DNA from: Halorussus limi
GTDB lineage: Archaea > Halobacteriota > Halobacteria > Halobacteriales > Haladaptataceae
NCBI RefSeq assembly: GCF_023238205.1
Contig: NZ_CP096659.1
Location: forward strand, 620,001-684,000
Direction of reading: 5' to 3'
DNA: 64,000 nt
The notes under the pieces were generated by a model. That model worked only from the letters and a program-made list of their open reading frames with translations, was not told the origin of the DNA and searched no databases. Position 1 is the first letter of the stretch. Each line of letters opens with the position of its first letter. The translations under genes were made by a program, and so were the position numbers. Below, in pieces: positions 35,253-43,560 of the stretch.

Positions 35253-37004
35253 ATGACCGACTACTTCGAGGTCCACGAGCGCGACGGCCCGGCGCGAATC
35301 GCCGAGTTGCGCCTCGCGGACCCCGTGACGACGCCCGCCATCGCGGACGACTTTCTCGCGGACGCCGGAAGCCTCTGGACCGCCGACCGGGAGGTTCCGG
35401 AGGGGAGCGACGACGAACTCACGATTCTGCCCCACCGCGGGTTCCCGAGCGGAACCGACGAGGAGGTTATGGACTCGTTCGCGGTCGAGTACCCCGACGT
35501 GGACTACCCGAGCGCCGCAGTGGTCGCGCCGGAGACCGCCGACGACTACGGCGCGGACGCCTACGTCGTCTCGGGCGCGCAGGGGTTCGTCGGCCACGGT
35601 GCCGGGTTCAGAGAGGCTATCGTCGAGACCCGCGAGTCCGTCCCGGCCGACAGCGCGCTCTACCTGCCCGGCGTCGCCACGCCGGCGAACGTCGCCACGC
35701 TGGTCTACGCTGGCGTTGATTTGGTGGACGCCGACCGCGCGGTGGTCGCGGGCACGCAGGGCGAGTACCTGACCAGCGAGGGACGCCACTTCCTCGAGGA
35801 CCTCTCGGAACTCCCCTGCGCCTGCCCGGCCTGTCAGAAACCGGTCTCGGAGTTCACGCGCGAGGACTGCGCCGCCCACAACGAGAACGCCCTCCGGGCC
35901 GAACTCGGAATCGTCCGCGAGCGCATCCGGGCGGGCCGACTCCGCGACTACATCGAGGGACAGGCCCGCCACGACCAGTGGCTGACCGCGGCGTTCCGGG
36001 AGTTCGACCAGCAGTGGTCGTACCTCGAACAGCGCACGCCGCTCATCCGGGACACCGAACTCTCGGCGGCGACTGAGGACACCCTCCAGCGCGTCGAAAT
36101 CAAGCGGTTCGCCGACCGGGTGACGACCCGCTACGAGAGTCGGTTCGACAACCCGCTGGTGCTGGTGCCCTGCTCGGCCGCCAAGCCCTACAGCGAGTCC
36201 CAGAGCCACGGCCAGTTCCACGACGCCATCCAGTTCCGGGGCCACACGGTGTCGATGACCTCGCCCATCGGCGTCGTCCCGCAGGAACTCGAACTGACCT
36301 ACCCCGCCCAGCACTACGACTCGGTGGTGACGGGCCGGTGGTCCGAGGACGAGAAGCAGTTCGTCGCCGAAGTCCTGCGGCGCTACTTGGAGCGAAACGA
36401 CTACCCCCGCGTCATCGCCCACGTCCCGCCGGAAGGGTATCGGGACGTGTGCGAGCGAGTCGAGGCGGAACTCGGCATGGACTTCGAGTACACCGTCTCC
36501 GACCACCCCACGACGACCGAATCGCTGGGCAACCTGATGCGGACGCTCGACGGCGAACTCAAGTACGGCAAGCGCGAGCGCCAGCACAACACGGTCCGGG
36601 CCATCGCCGACTACCAGTTCGGGGCGGGCGCGGGCGACGCCCTGTTCGACGAGATTCGGACCGAGGCCCGCTATCCGAAGCTCCGGGTCCACGACTCCGA
36701 GGGCGAGCAGTTGGCCGCGATGGTGCCCCAGTACGGCGTCCTGTCGTTTACCCTCGCGGGCGCTCGCCGGTGGGTCGAGTCGGACGCCCCGACCAAGCGC
36801 GTCGAAATCGACAGTTTCGCGCCCCACGGGAGCGTCCTCGCGCCGGGCGTCGTGGACGCCGACGACGACGTGCGCGTCGGCGACGAGGTAGTAATCGAGG
36901 GACCGAAGGCGTTCGCAATCGGCCGCGCCGAGATGTCCGGCCCGGAGATGGCCGAGAGCACGCGCGGTATCGCCACCACCGTCCGGCACGTCGAGGAGAA
37001 GTAG
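35253..37004 (+). CDS. arcS: Archaeosine synthase alpha subunit
   Basis: 583 residues starting MTDYFEVHERDGPARIAELRL. It shows the TGT-like N-terminal domain lacking the transglycosylase active site (LYLPGVATPANVATLVYAGVD near 140), a CACPACQ metal-type cluster near 190, and a core domain LVLVPCSAAKPYSESQSHGQF near 305-325. The C-terminal PUA RNA-binding domain (about 505-583) ends in IGRAEMSGPEMAESTRGIA. ArcS adds lysine to preQ0 in tRNA; in organisms with RaSEA, that radical SAM partner then releases glycine to leave archaeosine. RaSEA is encoded at 47248. Confidence 0.92.
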   Translation: MTDYFEVHERDGPARIAELRLADPVTTPAIADDFLADAGSLWTADREVPEGSDDELTILPHRGFPSGTDEEVMDSFAVEYPDVDYPSAAVVAPETADDYGADAYVVSGAQGFVGHGAGFREAIVETRESVPADSALYLPGVATPANVATLVYAGVDLVDADRAVVAGTQGEYLTSEGRHFLEDLSELPCACPACQKPVSEFTREDCAAHNENALRAELGIVRERIRAGRLRDYIEGQARHDQWLTAAFREFDQQWSYLEQRTPLIRDTELSAATEDTLQRVEIKRFADRVTTRYESRFDNPLVLVPCSAAKPYSESQSHGQFHDAIQFRGHTVSMTSPIGVVPQELELTYPAQHYDSVVTGRWSEDEKQFVAEVLRRYLERNDYPRVIAHVPPEGYRDVCERVEAELGMDFEYTVSDHPTTTESLGNLMRTLDGELKYGKRERQHNTVRAIADYQFGAGAGDALFDEIRTEARYPKLRVHDSEGEQLAAMVPQYGVLSFTLAGARRWVESDAPTKRVEIDSFAPHGSVLAPGVVDADDDVRVGDEVVIEGPKAFAIGRAEMSGPEMAESTRGIATTVRHVEEK

Positions 37005-37155
37005 GCGAGACCTGTCCGAGACCGGTCGCCCGGACGGCGTTTCGAACGCCCAGAGAGACGGTTCGTACACCGACAGTTCGGTACGATTTTCACTCGCTTG
37101 CGGATAAATTCTCGCGCGTATCCGCTACATACGCCCGCTTACCGACTCAATAATC

Positions 37156-38019
37156 ATGGTGGTCGGCGGCGTACCGGAGACCGATATGGCGACACCGCAA
37201 CTGGAGTTCGAGACCGACGTGGCGAGTCGCATCTACCGGTACGTCGAACGCCACGGGTCGGCCACCCGCGAGGAGGTCCGCGACGAGGTCCGAGTCGAGG
37301 AGACCGACGGGGCCAAGCCGCCGCGGTCGGGGACCGAGTCGGCGGCCCGACTCTCGGTCGCGGAGTCGAACGAGTACATCGACGACCTGCTCGACTCGGG
37401 TCCGCTGACCGAGCGAGACGGTCGACTCTACGTCTCGCCCGACGTGGAGTCAGAGACCCACGAGACCGACGAGTTCGAGTACGTGATTCGGCCCGCCGAC
37501 GAGGACGACCGCGAGGCGATCGCCGACCGAATCCGAGCGGTGGCCGACGAGGGAGCCATCGTCGTGGACGAGAGCGTCGCCGACGCCATAGAGCGGGACG
37601 GCGCGCTGATTCGACTCAACGAGCGCGAGTCGCGGATGTTCTTCGTGGCCGAGACGCGACCCGAGGGCGGGTCGGAGGACGCCGGCGGACGGTCCGAGAA
37701 CGGCGAAATCGTCGGCTGGGTCCACGTTCAGGGGTTCGAACTTCCGGCCCGGAGCCACACCGCCGAACTCACGGTCGGGGTCACGCCCGAGTACCGCGAG
37801 CGGGGCATCGGCGGGACGCTCCTCGAACGCGGCATCGCGTGGGCCGCCGAGCAGGACTGCATCAAGGTGTATCAGAGCCTCCCGGCGACCAACGAGGCGG
37901 CCCTCGACATGCTCGACGAACACGGCTGGGAGCGCGAGGCGACCCGCGACGACCACTACGAGGTCGAGGGCAAACTCGTGGACGAGGTCCAGATGGCGAA
38001 GCGACTCGACGCCGAGTAG
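37156..38019 (+). CDS. GNAT acetyltransferase with N-terminal helix-turn-helix-like part
   Basis: 287 residues. The C-terminal half is a GNAT domain: AELTVGVTPEYRERGIGGTLLERGIAWAAEQ near 195-225 with the R-x-x-G-x-G/A acetyl-CoA loop, then LPATNEAALDMLDEHGW. The first 95 residues look like a winged-helix (SRIYRYVERHGSATREEVRDEV) interrupted by a charged loop. TACATAC (37127-37133) sits about 27 bases before the ATG at 37156; an internal ATG at 37186 (MATPQLEFE) is the alternative. Substrate unknown. Confidence 0.8.
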   Translation: MVVGGVPETDMATPQLEFETDVASRIYRYVERHGSATREEVRDEVRVEETDGAKPPRSGTESAARLSVAESNEYIDDLLDSGPLTERDGRLYVSPDVESETHETDEFEYVIRPADEDDREAIADRIRAVADEGAIVVDESVADAIERDGALIRLNERESRMFFVAETRPEGGSEDAGGRSENGEIVGWVHVQGFELPARSHTAELTVGVTPEYRERGIGGTLLERGIAWAAEQDCIKVYQSLPATNEAALDMLDEHGWEREATRDDHYEVEGKLVDEVQMAKRLDAE

Positions 38020-38036
38020 CGCGACCGGGCGGCGGG

Positions 38037-39248
38037 CTACCGCTCGGCGAAGACGCCGAGGACGAGACCCGCGAAGACGAGCGCTCCGGCGAGCGCGCTC
38101 GTCCGACCCGCGAGAACGGCGGGCGGTGAGTCCGCGAGCGCGCCGCCCAGTTCCGCCAGCAGGCCGACCGCGAGGAGCGCGACCGACGCGAGCGCCGACC
38201 GGTCCGAGGCGCCCGGAAAGCGCCCGACCGTCGGCGGGTAGAACTGGTAGGTCGCGCCGACGACGGTGAGCCCCAGAAAGCCGAGGACGTTGAGTCGGAG
38301 GTGGACCGCTGTCAGCGCCGGAGAGGCCGCGAGACTAGCGAACGCGAAGCCGAGACCGAGCGAGACGCCGCAGACGCCCGCCGCGGCCCCCGAGAGGACG
38401 GCGTAGAAGCCGACCCGGCGGCGCTCCGAGCGCGCGAACAGGAGCGCGTAGGCCAGCGCGAACCCGACCACGGCGAGCGCTTCGAGGGCGGCCCCGGCGC
38501 GAAAGAGCGGTTCCCGGTAGAGACCCGCGGCGAGGACCGCGGGACCGACCGCGCCCGCGGCGAGGACGACGCCGACCAGCGGTCGGGGCGGCGAGGCGAC
38601 CAGAAAGCGGGGGAAGAGCCGAAACCCGACCGCGAATATCAGGAGCGCCGCGACGCCCGCCGCGAGCAGGTGGGCGGTCCGGGCCGCGGCCAGCGTCTCG
38701 AAGCCGGGGAGTCCGAGATAGCTCGCGAGCGTGGCGTAGCTTCCGACGGCGAGGTACGCGAGGACGACCGGAACGAAGGCGTTGGCGAGGCGGTCGACCC
38801 CGCGGCGGTGGGCGTTGGCGCCGCCGGTGCCGGTCTCGCGGCCGGTCGGGTTGTCGCGAACGGTCCACGCGAGCGCGGCGACGAAGACCGTCACGCCCGC
38901 GCTCCACGAGAGTGCGCCGAGCGTGCCGGCGAGTTCCGGGACGCCGGCGAGGGGCGCGGCCGCGAGACCCATCGCGCCGAGGACGGTCAGCGGGAAGTGG
39001 ACCGCTGGCGCGCGAACGGGCGCGAGCGACCGGTCGAAGTACGACGGGACCAGCGAGTAGGCCTTCCCGAAGACGGCGTGGAGGACGAACCCGTAGACGG
39101 CGAGGACGACCCGGGTCCGGCGCGGGACGGCGACGGCGCTCGCGGCCCCGAGACCGTCGGCGAGCGCACCGACCTGCCACGCGACGAGGAAGACGGCGCT
39201 CGCGGCGACGAACCGCCGCGACCACCGCGTGACGACGCCCGCACCCAT
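38037..39248 (-). CDS. Polytopic membrane protein, NnrS / heme-copper oxidase-like
   Basis: 403 residues, about 12 hydrophobic segments, the size of NnrS. Histidines sit in otherwise hydrophobic helices: FVLHAVFGKAYSLVPSYF near 53-70, ARTAHLLAAG near 190 and TAVHLRLNVLGFLGLTVVGATYQFYPP near 315-341. These resemble heme-binding helices of NnrS and cytochrome oxidase subunit I fragments. The ATG is one base after the stop of the Cys-Cys-ending ubiquitin-fold gene, so they form an operon. NnrS proteins are tied to nitrogen-oxide stress in bacteria; the role here is inferred and uncertain. Confidence 0.65.
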   Translation of the reverse strand: MGAGVVTRWSRRFVAASAVFLVAWQVGALADGLGAASAVAVPRRTRVVLAVYGFVLHAVFGKAYSLVPSYFDRSLAPVRAPAVHFPLTVLGAMGLAAAPLAGVPELAGTLGALSWSAGVTVFVAALAWTVRDNPTGRETGTGGANAHRRGVDRLANAFVPVVLAYLAVGSYATLASYLGLPGFETLAAARTAHLLAAGVAALLIFAVGFRLFPRFLVASPPRPLVGVVLAAGAVGPAVLAAGLYREPLFRAGAALEALAVVGFALAYALLFARSERRRVGFYAVLSGAAAGVCGVSLGLGFAFASLAASPALTAVHLRLNVLGFLGLTVVGATYQFYPPTVGRFPGASDRSALASVALLAVGLLAELGGALADSPPAVLAGRTSALAGALVFAGLVLGVFAER

Positions 39249-39249
39249 G

Positions 39250-39714
39250 TCAGCAACAGAAGATGAACGGGTAGAGCAGGCCGACTCGGTCGCCGTCTCG
39301 CAGGCGAGTGTCGAGTCCGGCGAGGTGTTCGTTGAACTGGCCGTCGACCAGCACGCGGGCGTAGGTCCGAGTCTGCTCGCCCTCGGGGTTCTTGCGCCAC
39401 GTGCCGGGCAGGTCCTCGGGCGGGTCGGCCCACCCGCGGGTGGTCGCCTCGTCCTCCGTCTCGGCGAGGAGCAGGTCCTTCACGTCGTACTCGGCGAAGA
39501 AGGCGTCGAGGAACGCCCGGAGCGTGGCCCCCTCGAAGGTGTACTCCAGTCTCGACTCCCCGATAGCGGTTCTGACGTGGCCGGTACATCGGACCTCGAC
39601 CGTGGTCTCGCGTTCGTCGGGAGTCGCGGCGGTAGTCTCGCGTTCGTCGGTGGTCTGCTCCGCGGGTTCGTTCCCCTCGCCGGTCGTCTCGGCGGTCCGT
39701 GCGTCGCTCTGCAT
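39250..39714 (-). CDS. MoaD/ThiS-like beta-grasp protein ending in Cys-Cys
   Basis: 154 residues from the ATG at 39714, with a TATA-like box (GAGTTATTCCG, minus strand) about 28 bases upstream. A Thr/Glu-rich N-terminal stretch (1-40) precedes a ubiquitin-fold region: RLEYTFEGATLRAFLDAFFAEYDV near 57-80, RTYARVLVDGQFNEHLAG near 118-135, and LRDGDRVGLLYPFIFCC at the end. The order of strands matches MoaD/ThiS, but the usual terminal Gly-Gly is replaced by Cys-Cys. It cannot be activated in the normal way. Direct coupling to the NnrS-like membrane protein suggests a joint function, perhaps metal- or sulfur-related. Confidence 0.72.
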   Translation of the reverse strand: MQSDARTAETTGEGNEPAEQTTDERETTAATPDERETTVEVRCTGHVRTAIGESRLEYTFEGATLRAFLDAFFAEYDVKDLLLAETEDEATTRGWADPPEDLPGTWRKNPEGEQTRTYARVLVDGQFNEHLAGLDTRLRDGDRVGLLYPFIFCC

Positions 39715-39737
39715 GGGCGAGACTACGCGCTCTGGCG

Positions 39738-39765
39738 CGGAATAACTCGGTACGAACATGTTCGT
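39738..39765 (-). promoter_or_regulatory. Promoter with a 14-bp palindromic operator
   Basis: TATA-like AGTTATTCC (39739-39747, minus strand) lies about 28 bases before the ubiquitin-fold gene start. Immediately upstream is the perfect palindrome ACGAACATGTTCGT (39752-39765). A second inverted repeat, GAATCTAT (39783-39790) / ATAGATTC (39825-39832), lies further up. The layout suggests a dimeric regulator acting on this operon. Confidence 0.6.
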
Positions 39766-39961
39766 TCGACTCGGCGGGTGAAGAATCTATAGCTGTCTCT
39801 AAGCCGTATTTAGGCACCGGAAACATAGATTCATAGTTCCCTGCGACGCGTGTACCGCGCCCGCTGCACGACCGACACCGAGTGCGCCGACCACCGAACC
39901 ACGCCCGACAAGACCTCTCACCGACCGTAGCTATTTCAGCCGCGAAGGCAAAAGCCCGGAC

Positions 39962-40342
39962 ATGGACGAGATTTCGCTGACAGTTCCCGACGCCATCACC
40001 GAGTCGCTCCCCGCCGACGGCGAGGACGCCGCCCGCGACATGCATCGAGCGGTCGAAGGGTGGGAGAAGCGGCTCAACCGGGTCGTCGCCGAGGAGGACG
40101 ACGAGGCCGCCGCCGGCGCGGTCGTGGACGCGCTCGAACGCTTCGAGGACCGGTGGGAGCAGTACGACGACTTCGTGGCCGAACTCCGGGCGTGGGGTCA
40201 GTCGCCCATCTACGCGATGGCGTGGCGCGACCTGATGGGGTCGCTGATGCGACAGCTCTACGATCACGAGGACCTCGGCGAGCGCATCGACCGCGAGCGC
40301 CACGCGCGCCTCGTGAGCGACGGCATCCGGCCGGGACGATAG
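39962..40342 (+). CDS. Small conserved-looking protein of unknown function
   Basis: 126 residues, acidic and helical throughout, starting MDEISLTVPDAITESLPADGED. A Trp/Arg-rich segment WGQSPIYAMAWRDLMGSLMRQL lies near 80-101. No signal or membrane segment. First of a run of five plus-strand genes (to 41940) including a SAMP3-like protein. I do not recognise the family. Confidence 0.7.
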   Translation: MDEISLTVPDAITESLPADGEDAARDMHRAVEGWEKRLNRVVAEEDDEAAAGAVVDALERFEDRWEQYDDFVAELRAWGQSPIYAMAWRDLMGSLMRQLYDHEDLGERIDRERHARLVSDGIRPGR

Positions 40343-40346
40343 AACG

Positions 40347-40871
40347 GTGAACGACGCCATGACCGACGACGACGCCGACGCGCTCGCTCGCGTCCGACGG
40401 GCGAAAGCCCGCCAACACAGCGACCGCTGGCTCGACGGCGGCGCGGTCGCGGCCGGTGCGGTCCTCGCGCTCGCTCCGCAGGTCGCCCCCGCGTTCGCGT
40501 TCGCCGTGGGCGTCCCCGACGCCGTCGTGACCGCGTTCGCGGCGGCGACGCTACTGGCGGTTCCGCTCGGCGCGTCCGTCGCGGGGTATCTCGGCGGAGC
40601 GGGCCGGGACTCCGGCGCGCGCCACGGCGCCGCGGCGGTGGCCGCCGCGACGCTCGGCGCGGACGCCACCGCGCTCCTGCTCGCACCCGACGCGGTGGCG
40701 GCGGTCCTCGGAGACGTCTCGGTTCCGCTCGCGCTGGTCGGGACCACGGCGGCCGGGGCGGCCCTCGGCACGCTCGCCGGCTCGGTCGGCGGTCGGCGTC
40801 GGAAGCGCGACCGCGCGACCCCTCGCGGGGGCGACCCGGGCGAGAGCGGTCGCGGGAGGCGCGACGCATGA
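40347..40871 (+). CDS. Small membrane protein, unknown function
   Basis: 174 residues from a GTG at 40347, five bases after the previous stop; an ATG at 40359 is the alternative. Four Ala-rich hydrophobic segments lie between residues 30 and 145, arranged as two hairpins. The C terminus is basic and Gly/Arg-rich (RRRKRDRATPRGGDPGES), which is unusual in this proteome. Its TGA is overlapped by the ATG of a short frame leading to the SAMP3-like gene. Function unknown. Confidence 0.65.
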   Translation: MNDAMTDDDADALARVRRAKARQHSDRWLDGGAVAAGAVLALAPQVAPAFAFAVGVPDAVVTAFAAATLLAVPLGASVAGYLGGAGRDSGARHGAAAVAAATLGADATALLLAPDAVAAVLGDVSVPLALVGTTAAGAALGTLAGSVGGRRRKRDRATPRGGDPGESGRGRRDA

Positions 40872-40903
40872 GTATTTATGCTCGCGGGGTCCCAAGACGG
40901 TGA
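40868..40903 (+). other. Bridging mini-ORF before the SAMP3-like gene
   Basis: The ATG at 40868 overlaps the previous stop (ATGA). The frame MSIYARGVPRR ends with TGA at 40901-40903, one base before the GTG of the SAMP3-like gene. The same stretch contains the TATA-like GTATTTATG (40872-40880), so an independent leaderless start at 40905 is a competing reading. Confidence 0.35.
40872..40880 (+). promoter_or_regulatory. TATA-like box for the SAMP3-like gene
   Basis: GTATTTATG lies about 29 bases before the GTG at 40905, a fitting distance for a leaderless transcript. This is why I prefer GTG 40905 over the in-frame ATG at 40878. Confidence 0.5.
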
Positions 40904-40904
40904 C

Positions 40905-41240
40905 GTGACTCTCGAACTTCGCTTCTTCGCCAACTTCCGGGAGGCGGTCGGTCAGAAGACCGTCGAGCGCGAGTACCCCGACGGCACCACCGTCGGCGAG
41001 GTTCTCGCGGACCTGACAGACGAGTACGGTCTCGACGTGTTCGAGGACGGCGACCTCCGGCCCCAGTTGTCCATCATGAAGAACGGCACGGACGTGGTCC
41101 ACATCGACGGCGCGGACACGCCGCTCGCCGACGGCGACACGCTGAGCGTCTTCCCGCCGGTCGCGGGCGGTGCGGGCGAGTCAGGGCGCGCGCCGGACGC
41201 GGACCGCGGCCGAAACCGCACGCCGGACGCAGGACGATAG
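40905..41240 (+). CDS. samp3: SAMP3-like / MoaD ubiquitin-fold protein with a C-terminal tail
   Basis: 111 residues from GTG 40905. LELRFFANFREAVGQKT at the start, PQLSIMKNGTDVVHID in the middle and LSVFPPVAGG near residue 89 match SAMP3. In known SAMP3 the chain ends at that Gly-Gly, which is adenylated by UbaA. Here 22 more residues follow (encoded 41172-41237), rich in Arg, Asp and Gly, and end at a TAG touching the next ATG. It would need trimming to work as a modifier, or serve another role. Family assignment is good; orthology to SAMP3 is likely but not certain. Confidence 0.75.
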   Translation: MTLELRFFANFREAVGQKTVEREYPDGTTVGEVLADLTDEYGLDVFEDGDLRPQLSIMKNGTDVVHIDGADTPLADGDTLSVFPPVAGGAGESGRAPDADRGRNRTPDAGR

Positions 41241-41510
41241 ATGCGCGTCGAGAAGTCCTATCGGGGCATCTCCGAGCGACTCGCTCGGCGGTACCTCTCG
41301 AACCTCGGCGGCGAGATAGCCGGCGGCGACCCGGAGGGCGACGGCGACGTGTTCGCCGACGAGTGGCGGGCCAGCGTCTCCTCGGAGAAGGTGAGCGTCG
41401 GTCCGTCCGTGACGCTGACCGAGGTCACGGTCGTCTTCGAGGGCGACGAAGACGCGCTCGACGGACTCGTCGAGAAGTTCTCCCAGAAGGCGATGCGGGC
41501 GGGCGGATGA
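41241..41510 (+). CDS. Small protein ending Gly-Gly, resembling the MoaD-associated DUF1952 type
   Basis: 89 residues starting MRVEKSYRGISERLARRYLSNLGGEI. The ATG follows the SAMP3-like stop with no gap (TAGATG). The chain ends MRAGG. The layout of beta strands (VSVGPSVTLTEVTVVFEGDEDALDGLVEKF near 50-82) recalls the domain found C-terminal to MoaD in some bacteria (DUF1952), here as a separate gene. Whether its Gly-Gly is used for conjugation is unknown. Its TGA overlaps the ATG of another mini-ORF. Confidence 0.68.
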   Translation: MRVEKSYRGISERLARRYLSNLGGEIAGGDPEGDGDVFADEWRASVSSEKVSVGPSVTLTEVTVVFEGDEDALDGLVEKFSQKAMRAGG

Positions 41511-41551
41511 CCCCGGCGGAAGACGGGTCCGGCGACCGACCGCGACCATGA
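41507..41551 (+). other. Bridging mini-ORF with 4-base overlaps at both ends
   Basis: ATG at 41507 overlaps the preceding TGA (ATGA). The frame MTPAEDGSGDRPRP runs 14 codons and its TGA overlaps the ATG of the next gene at 41548 (ATGA). Together with similar cases it suggests a ribosome relay. Confidence 0.45.
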
Positions 41552-41940
41552 CAGCCGACAATCCCATCGAAGGGCAGGTGTTGGTCCTCACGGCCGCGAA
41601 GGCCAGCGTGGGCGGCGAGCGCGTGCCCGACCTCGTCGCCGAGGCCCGCCGGGCGGTCGAACCCCGGGCCGACGAACTCCGCCGCCGGTACGAACGGGTC
41701 CACGCCGACGACGTGCGCCAGATTTTCCTCGCGCCCGACGGGTTCTGGGACGAGGTGGGCGACGAGCGCGGGTGGTCGCGCCGGGCCGCCGAGGCGGTCG
41801 CGCGCGCTCACGCCGAGCAACTCCTCCGGGTCGGCAAGCGCGAGGACCGCCGCGAGGAGTTCGAGACCGCTTTAGAGGTGCGCGAGGCGGTCGTCATCAG
41901 TAATACCGAAGGCGAGTCGGGAGACGACGGGGGCGACTGA
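41548..41940 (+). CDS. Small acidic protein of unknown function
   Basis: 130 residues starting MTADNPIEGQVLVLTAAKASVGGERVP. Helical and highly charged in the middle (VAEARRAVEPRADELRRRYERV), with VRQIFLAPDGFWDEVGDERGW near 53-73 as the most distinctive block. Acidic tail. No signal or membrane segment. Last of the plus-strand run containing the SAMP3-like gene. Family not recognised. Confidence 0.68.
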   Translation: MTADNPIEGQVLVLTAAKASVGGERVPDLVAEARRAVEPRADELRRRYERVHADDVRQIFLAPDGFWDEVGDERGWSRRAAEAVARAHAEQLLRVGKREDRREEFETALEVREAVVISNTEGESGDDGGD

Positions 41941-41999
41941 CGCGGGGCGCCCGAGCGAACGGCGCGGCGCGCTATCGACGCCGCTCGCGAGGGTCGCGC

Positions 42000-43325
42000 T
42001 CAGTCGCCGACCGGAGTTTCCGCCGCGTCCTCGGTCCCGGCCGCGTCGTCGCTCTCGGGCGTCTCGGCGTCGGCGCTCTCCGATTCGTCGGCGTCGTCGG
42101 CGTCCGCTATCGCCTCGAATCCGCGTTCCAAGTCCGCGACGAGGTCCTTCGGGTGTTCGACGCCCACCGAGACCCGGAGCAGCGTGTCGGTGATGCCGAG
42201 GTCCGCGCGCTCGTCGGCCGGGAGCGGCGAGTGGGTCATGCTCGCCGGGTGTTCTATCAGACTCTCGACCCCGCCCAGACTCACGGCGAGGGTGAACTCC
42301 TCCAGCGCCGCGACGAACCGCTCTACGTCCGCCAACTCGCCGTCTATCTGGAAGGAGAGGACGCCGCCGTGGCCGTCCATCTGGTCGTCGGCGAGGTCGT
42401 GCTGGGGGTGGCTCTCCAGACCGGGGTAGTGGACCGCCGAGACCGCCTCGTGGGCGTCGAGGTAGGCCGCGACCTCCGCGGCGTTGGTTTCGTGCTGGCG
42501 CATGCGGAGCGGGAGGGTCTTCAGGCCGCGCAGGACCATGTAGGCGTCGAACGGCGCCATCACGTTGCCCATTCCGACCTGCTGGAGGAAGCCGATTTCC
42601 CGAGCGTACTCGTCGTTCGAGAGGACGGCCACGCCGCCCAGAGAGTCGCTGTGGCCGTTGATGTACTTCGTGGTGCTGTGGACCACCACGTCCGCGCCGA
42701 GTTCCAGCGGACGCTGGAAGTACGGTCCCATGAAGGTGTTGTCCACCCCGAGCAGCGCGTCGCACTCGTCCGCAATTTCGGCCATCTCCTCGATGTCACA
42801 GAGCCTGAGAAGCGGGTTCGTCGGCGTCTCCATCCAGAGCAGGGCGGTCTCGTCGGTCGCGGCGGCCCGGACCGCCTCGGGGTCGGTCGCGTCCACGAAA
42901 TCGACGGCGACGTTCAACTTGTCGCGGAACAGTTCCTTCAGCATCGTGTTGGTCCCGCCGTAGAGGTCCTCGAAGGCGACGACGTGGTCGCCGGGTTCGA
43001 CAACGGCCATTACGGTCGAGACGATGGCGCTGGTGCCCGACGCGAACGCCATCGCGTGGTCGCCGCCCTCCAGCGCCGCGACCCGCTTCTCGACGGCGTG
43101 GCGAGTCGGATTCGAGAGGCGGGTGTAGAGGAACTCGTCGGCGTCGGGGTCCAAATCTTCGAGCGCGGTGTCCATGTCGATGCCCTCGACCGCGTAGGTC
43201 GAAGCGAGGTGAATCGGCGAGGTCACGTCGCCCATCCCGCCCGAGAGGTCGGGTTCCTCGCCGTAGGTCACCGAGAGCGTCTCGAACCGCCTGTCGTCGG
43301 CCTCAGTCGATTTTTCGGAGGACAT
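42000..43325 (-). CDS. Cystathionine gamma-synthase/lyase-type PLP enzyme
   Basis: 441 residues from the ATG at 43325. Cys/Met metabolism PLP family: FLYTRLSNPTRHAVEKRVAALEGG near 68-91 and ASGTSAIVSTVMAVVEPGDHVV near 95-116. VDNTFMGPYFQRPLELGADVVVHSTTKYINGHSD near 194-227 includes the PLP-binding Lys. C-terminal SLGGVESLIEHPASMTH is typical. It handles homoserine-derived or sulfur amino acid substrates; synthase, lyase or methionine-gamma-lyase activity cannot be separated by eye. An unusually long acidic tail (about 405-441) is a haloarchaeal addition. Confidence 0.88.
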   Translation of the reverse strand: MSSEKSTEADDRRFETLSVTYGEEPDLSGGMGDVTSPIHLASTYAVEGIDMDTALEDLDPDADEFLYTRLSNPTRHAVEKRVAALEGGDHAMAFASGTSAIVSTVMAVVEPGDHVVAFEDLYGGTNTMLKELFRDKLNVAVDFVDATDPEAVRAAATDETALLWMETPTNPLLRLCDIEEMAEIADECDALLGVDNTFMGPYFQRPLELGADVVVHSTTKYINGHSDSLGGVAVLSNDEYAREIGFLQQVGMGNVMAPFDAYMVLRGLKTLPLRMRQHETNAAEVAAYLDAHEAVSAVHYPGLESHPQHDLADDQMDGHGGVLSFQIDGELADVERFVAALEEFTLAVSLGGVESLIEHPASMTHSPLPADERADLGITDTLLRVSVGVEHPKDLVADLERGFEAIADADDADESESADAETPESDDAAGTEDAAETPVGD

Positions 43326-43560
43326 ACACAACTATCGGACCTCCGACGCAGAGCCACATCATTGCTTCGACCGTATAATGCGCCGAAAGAATGTATCTAC
43401 ACGAAAAATAACCGGTGCGAATACCGGCAGAAATTGCTGCGCTCGCGGCGGAAATTTCATCGGCGTGCAAGACCGGACGGAACGGATTCCGGCCGCGGCG
43501 CGACGGTGCGCGTTCGCGTCGGCGCGCGCCGGAGTGACGCAGCGCCCGCGACGGAGTCGG

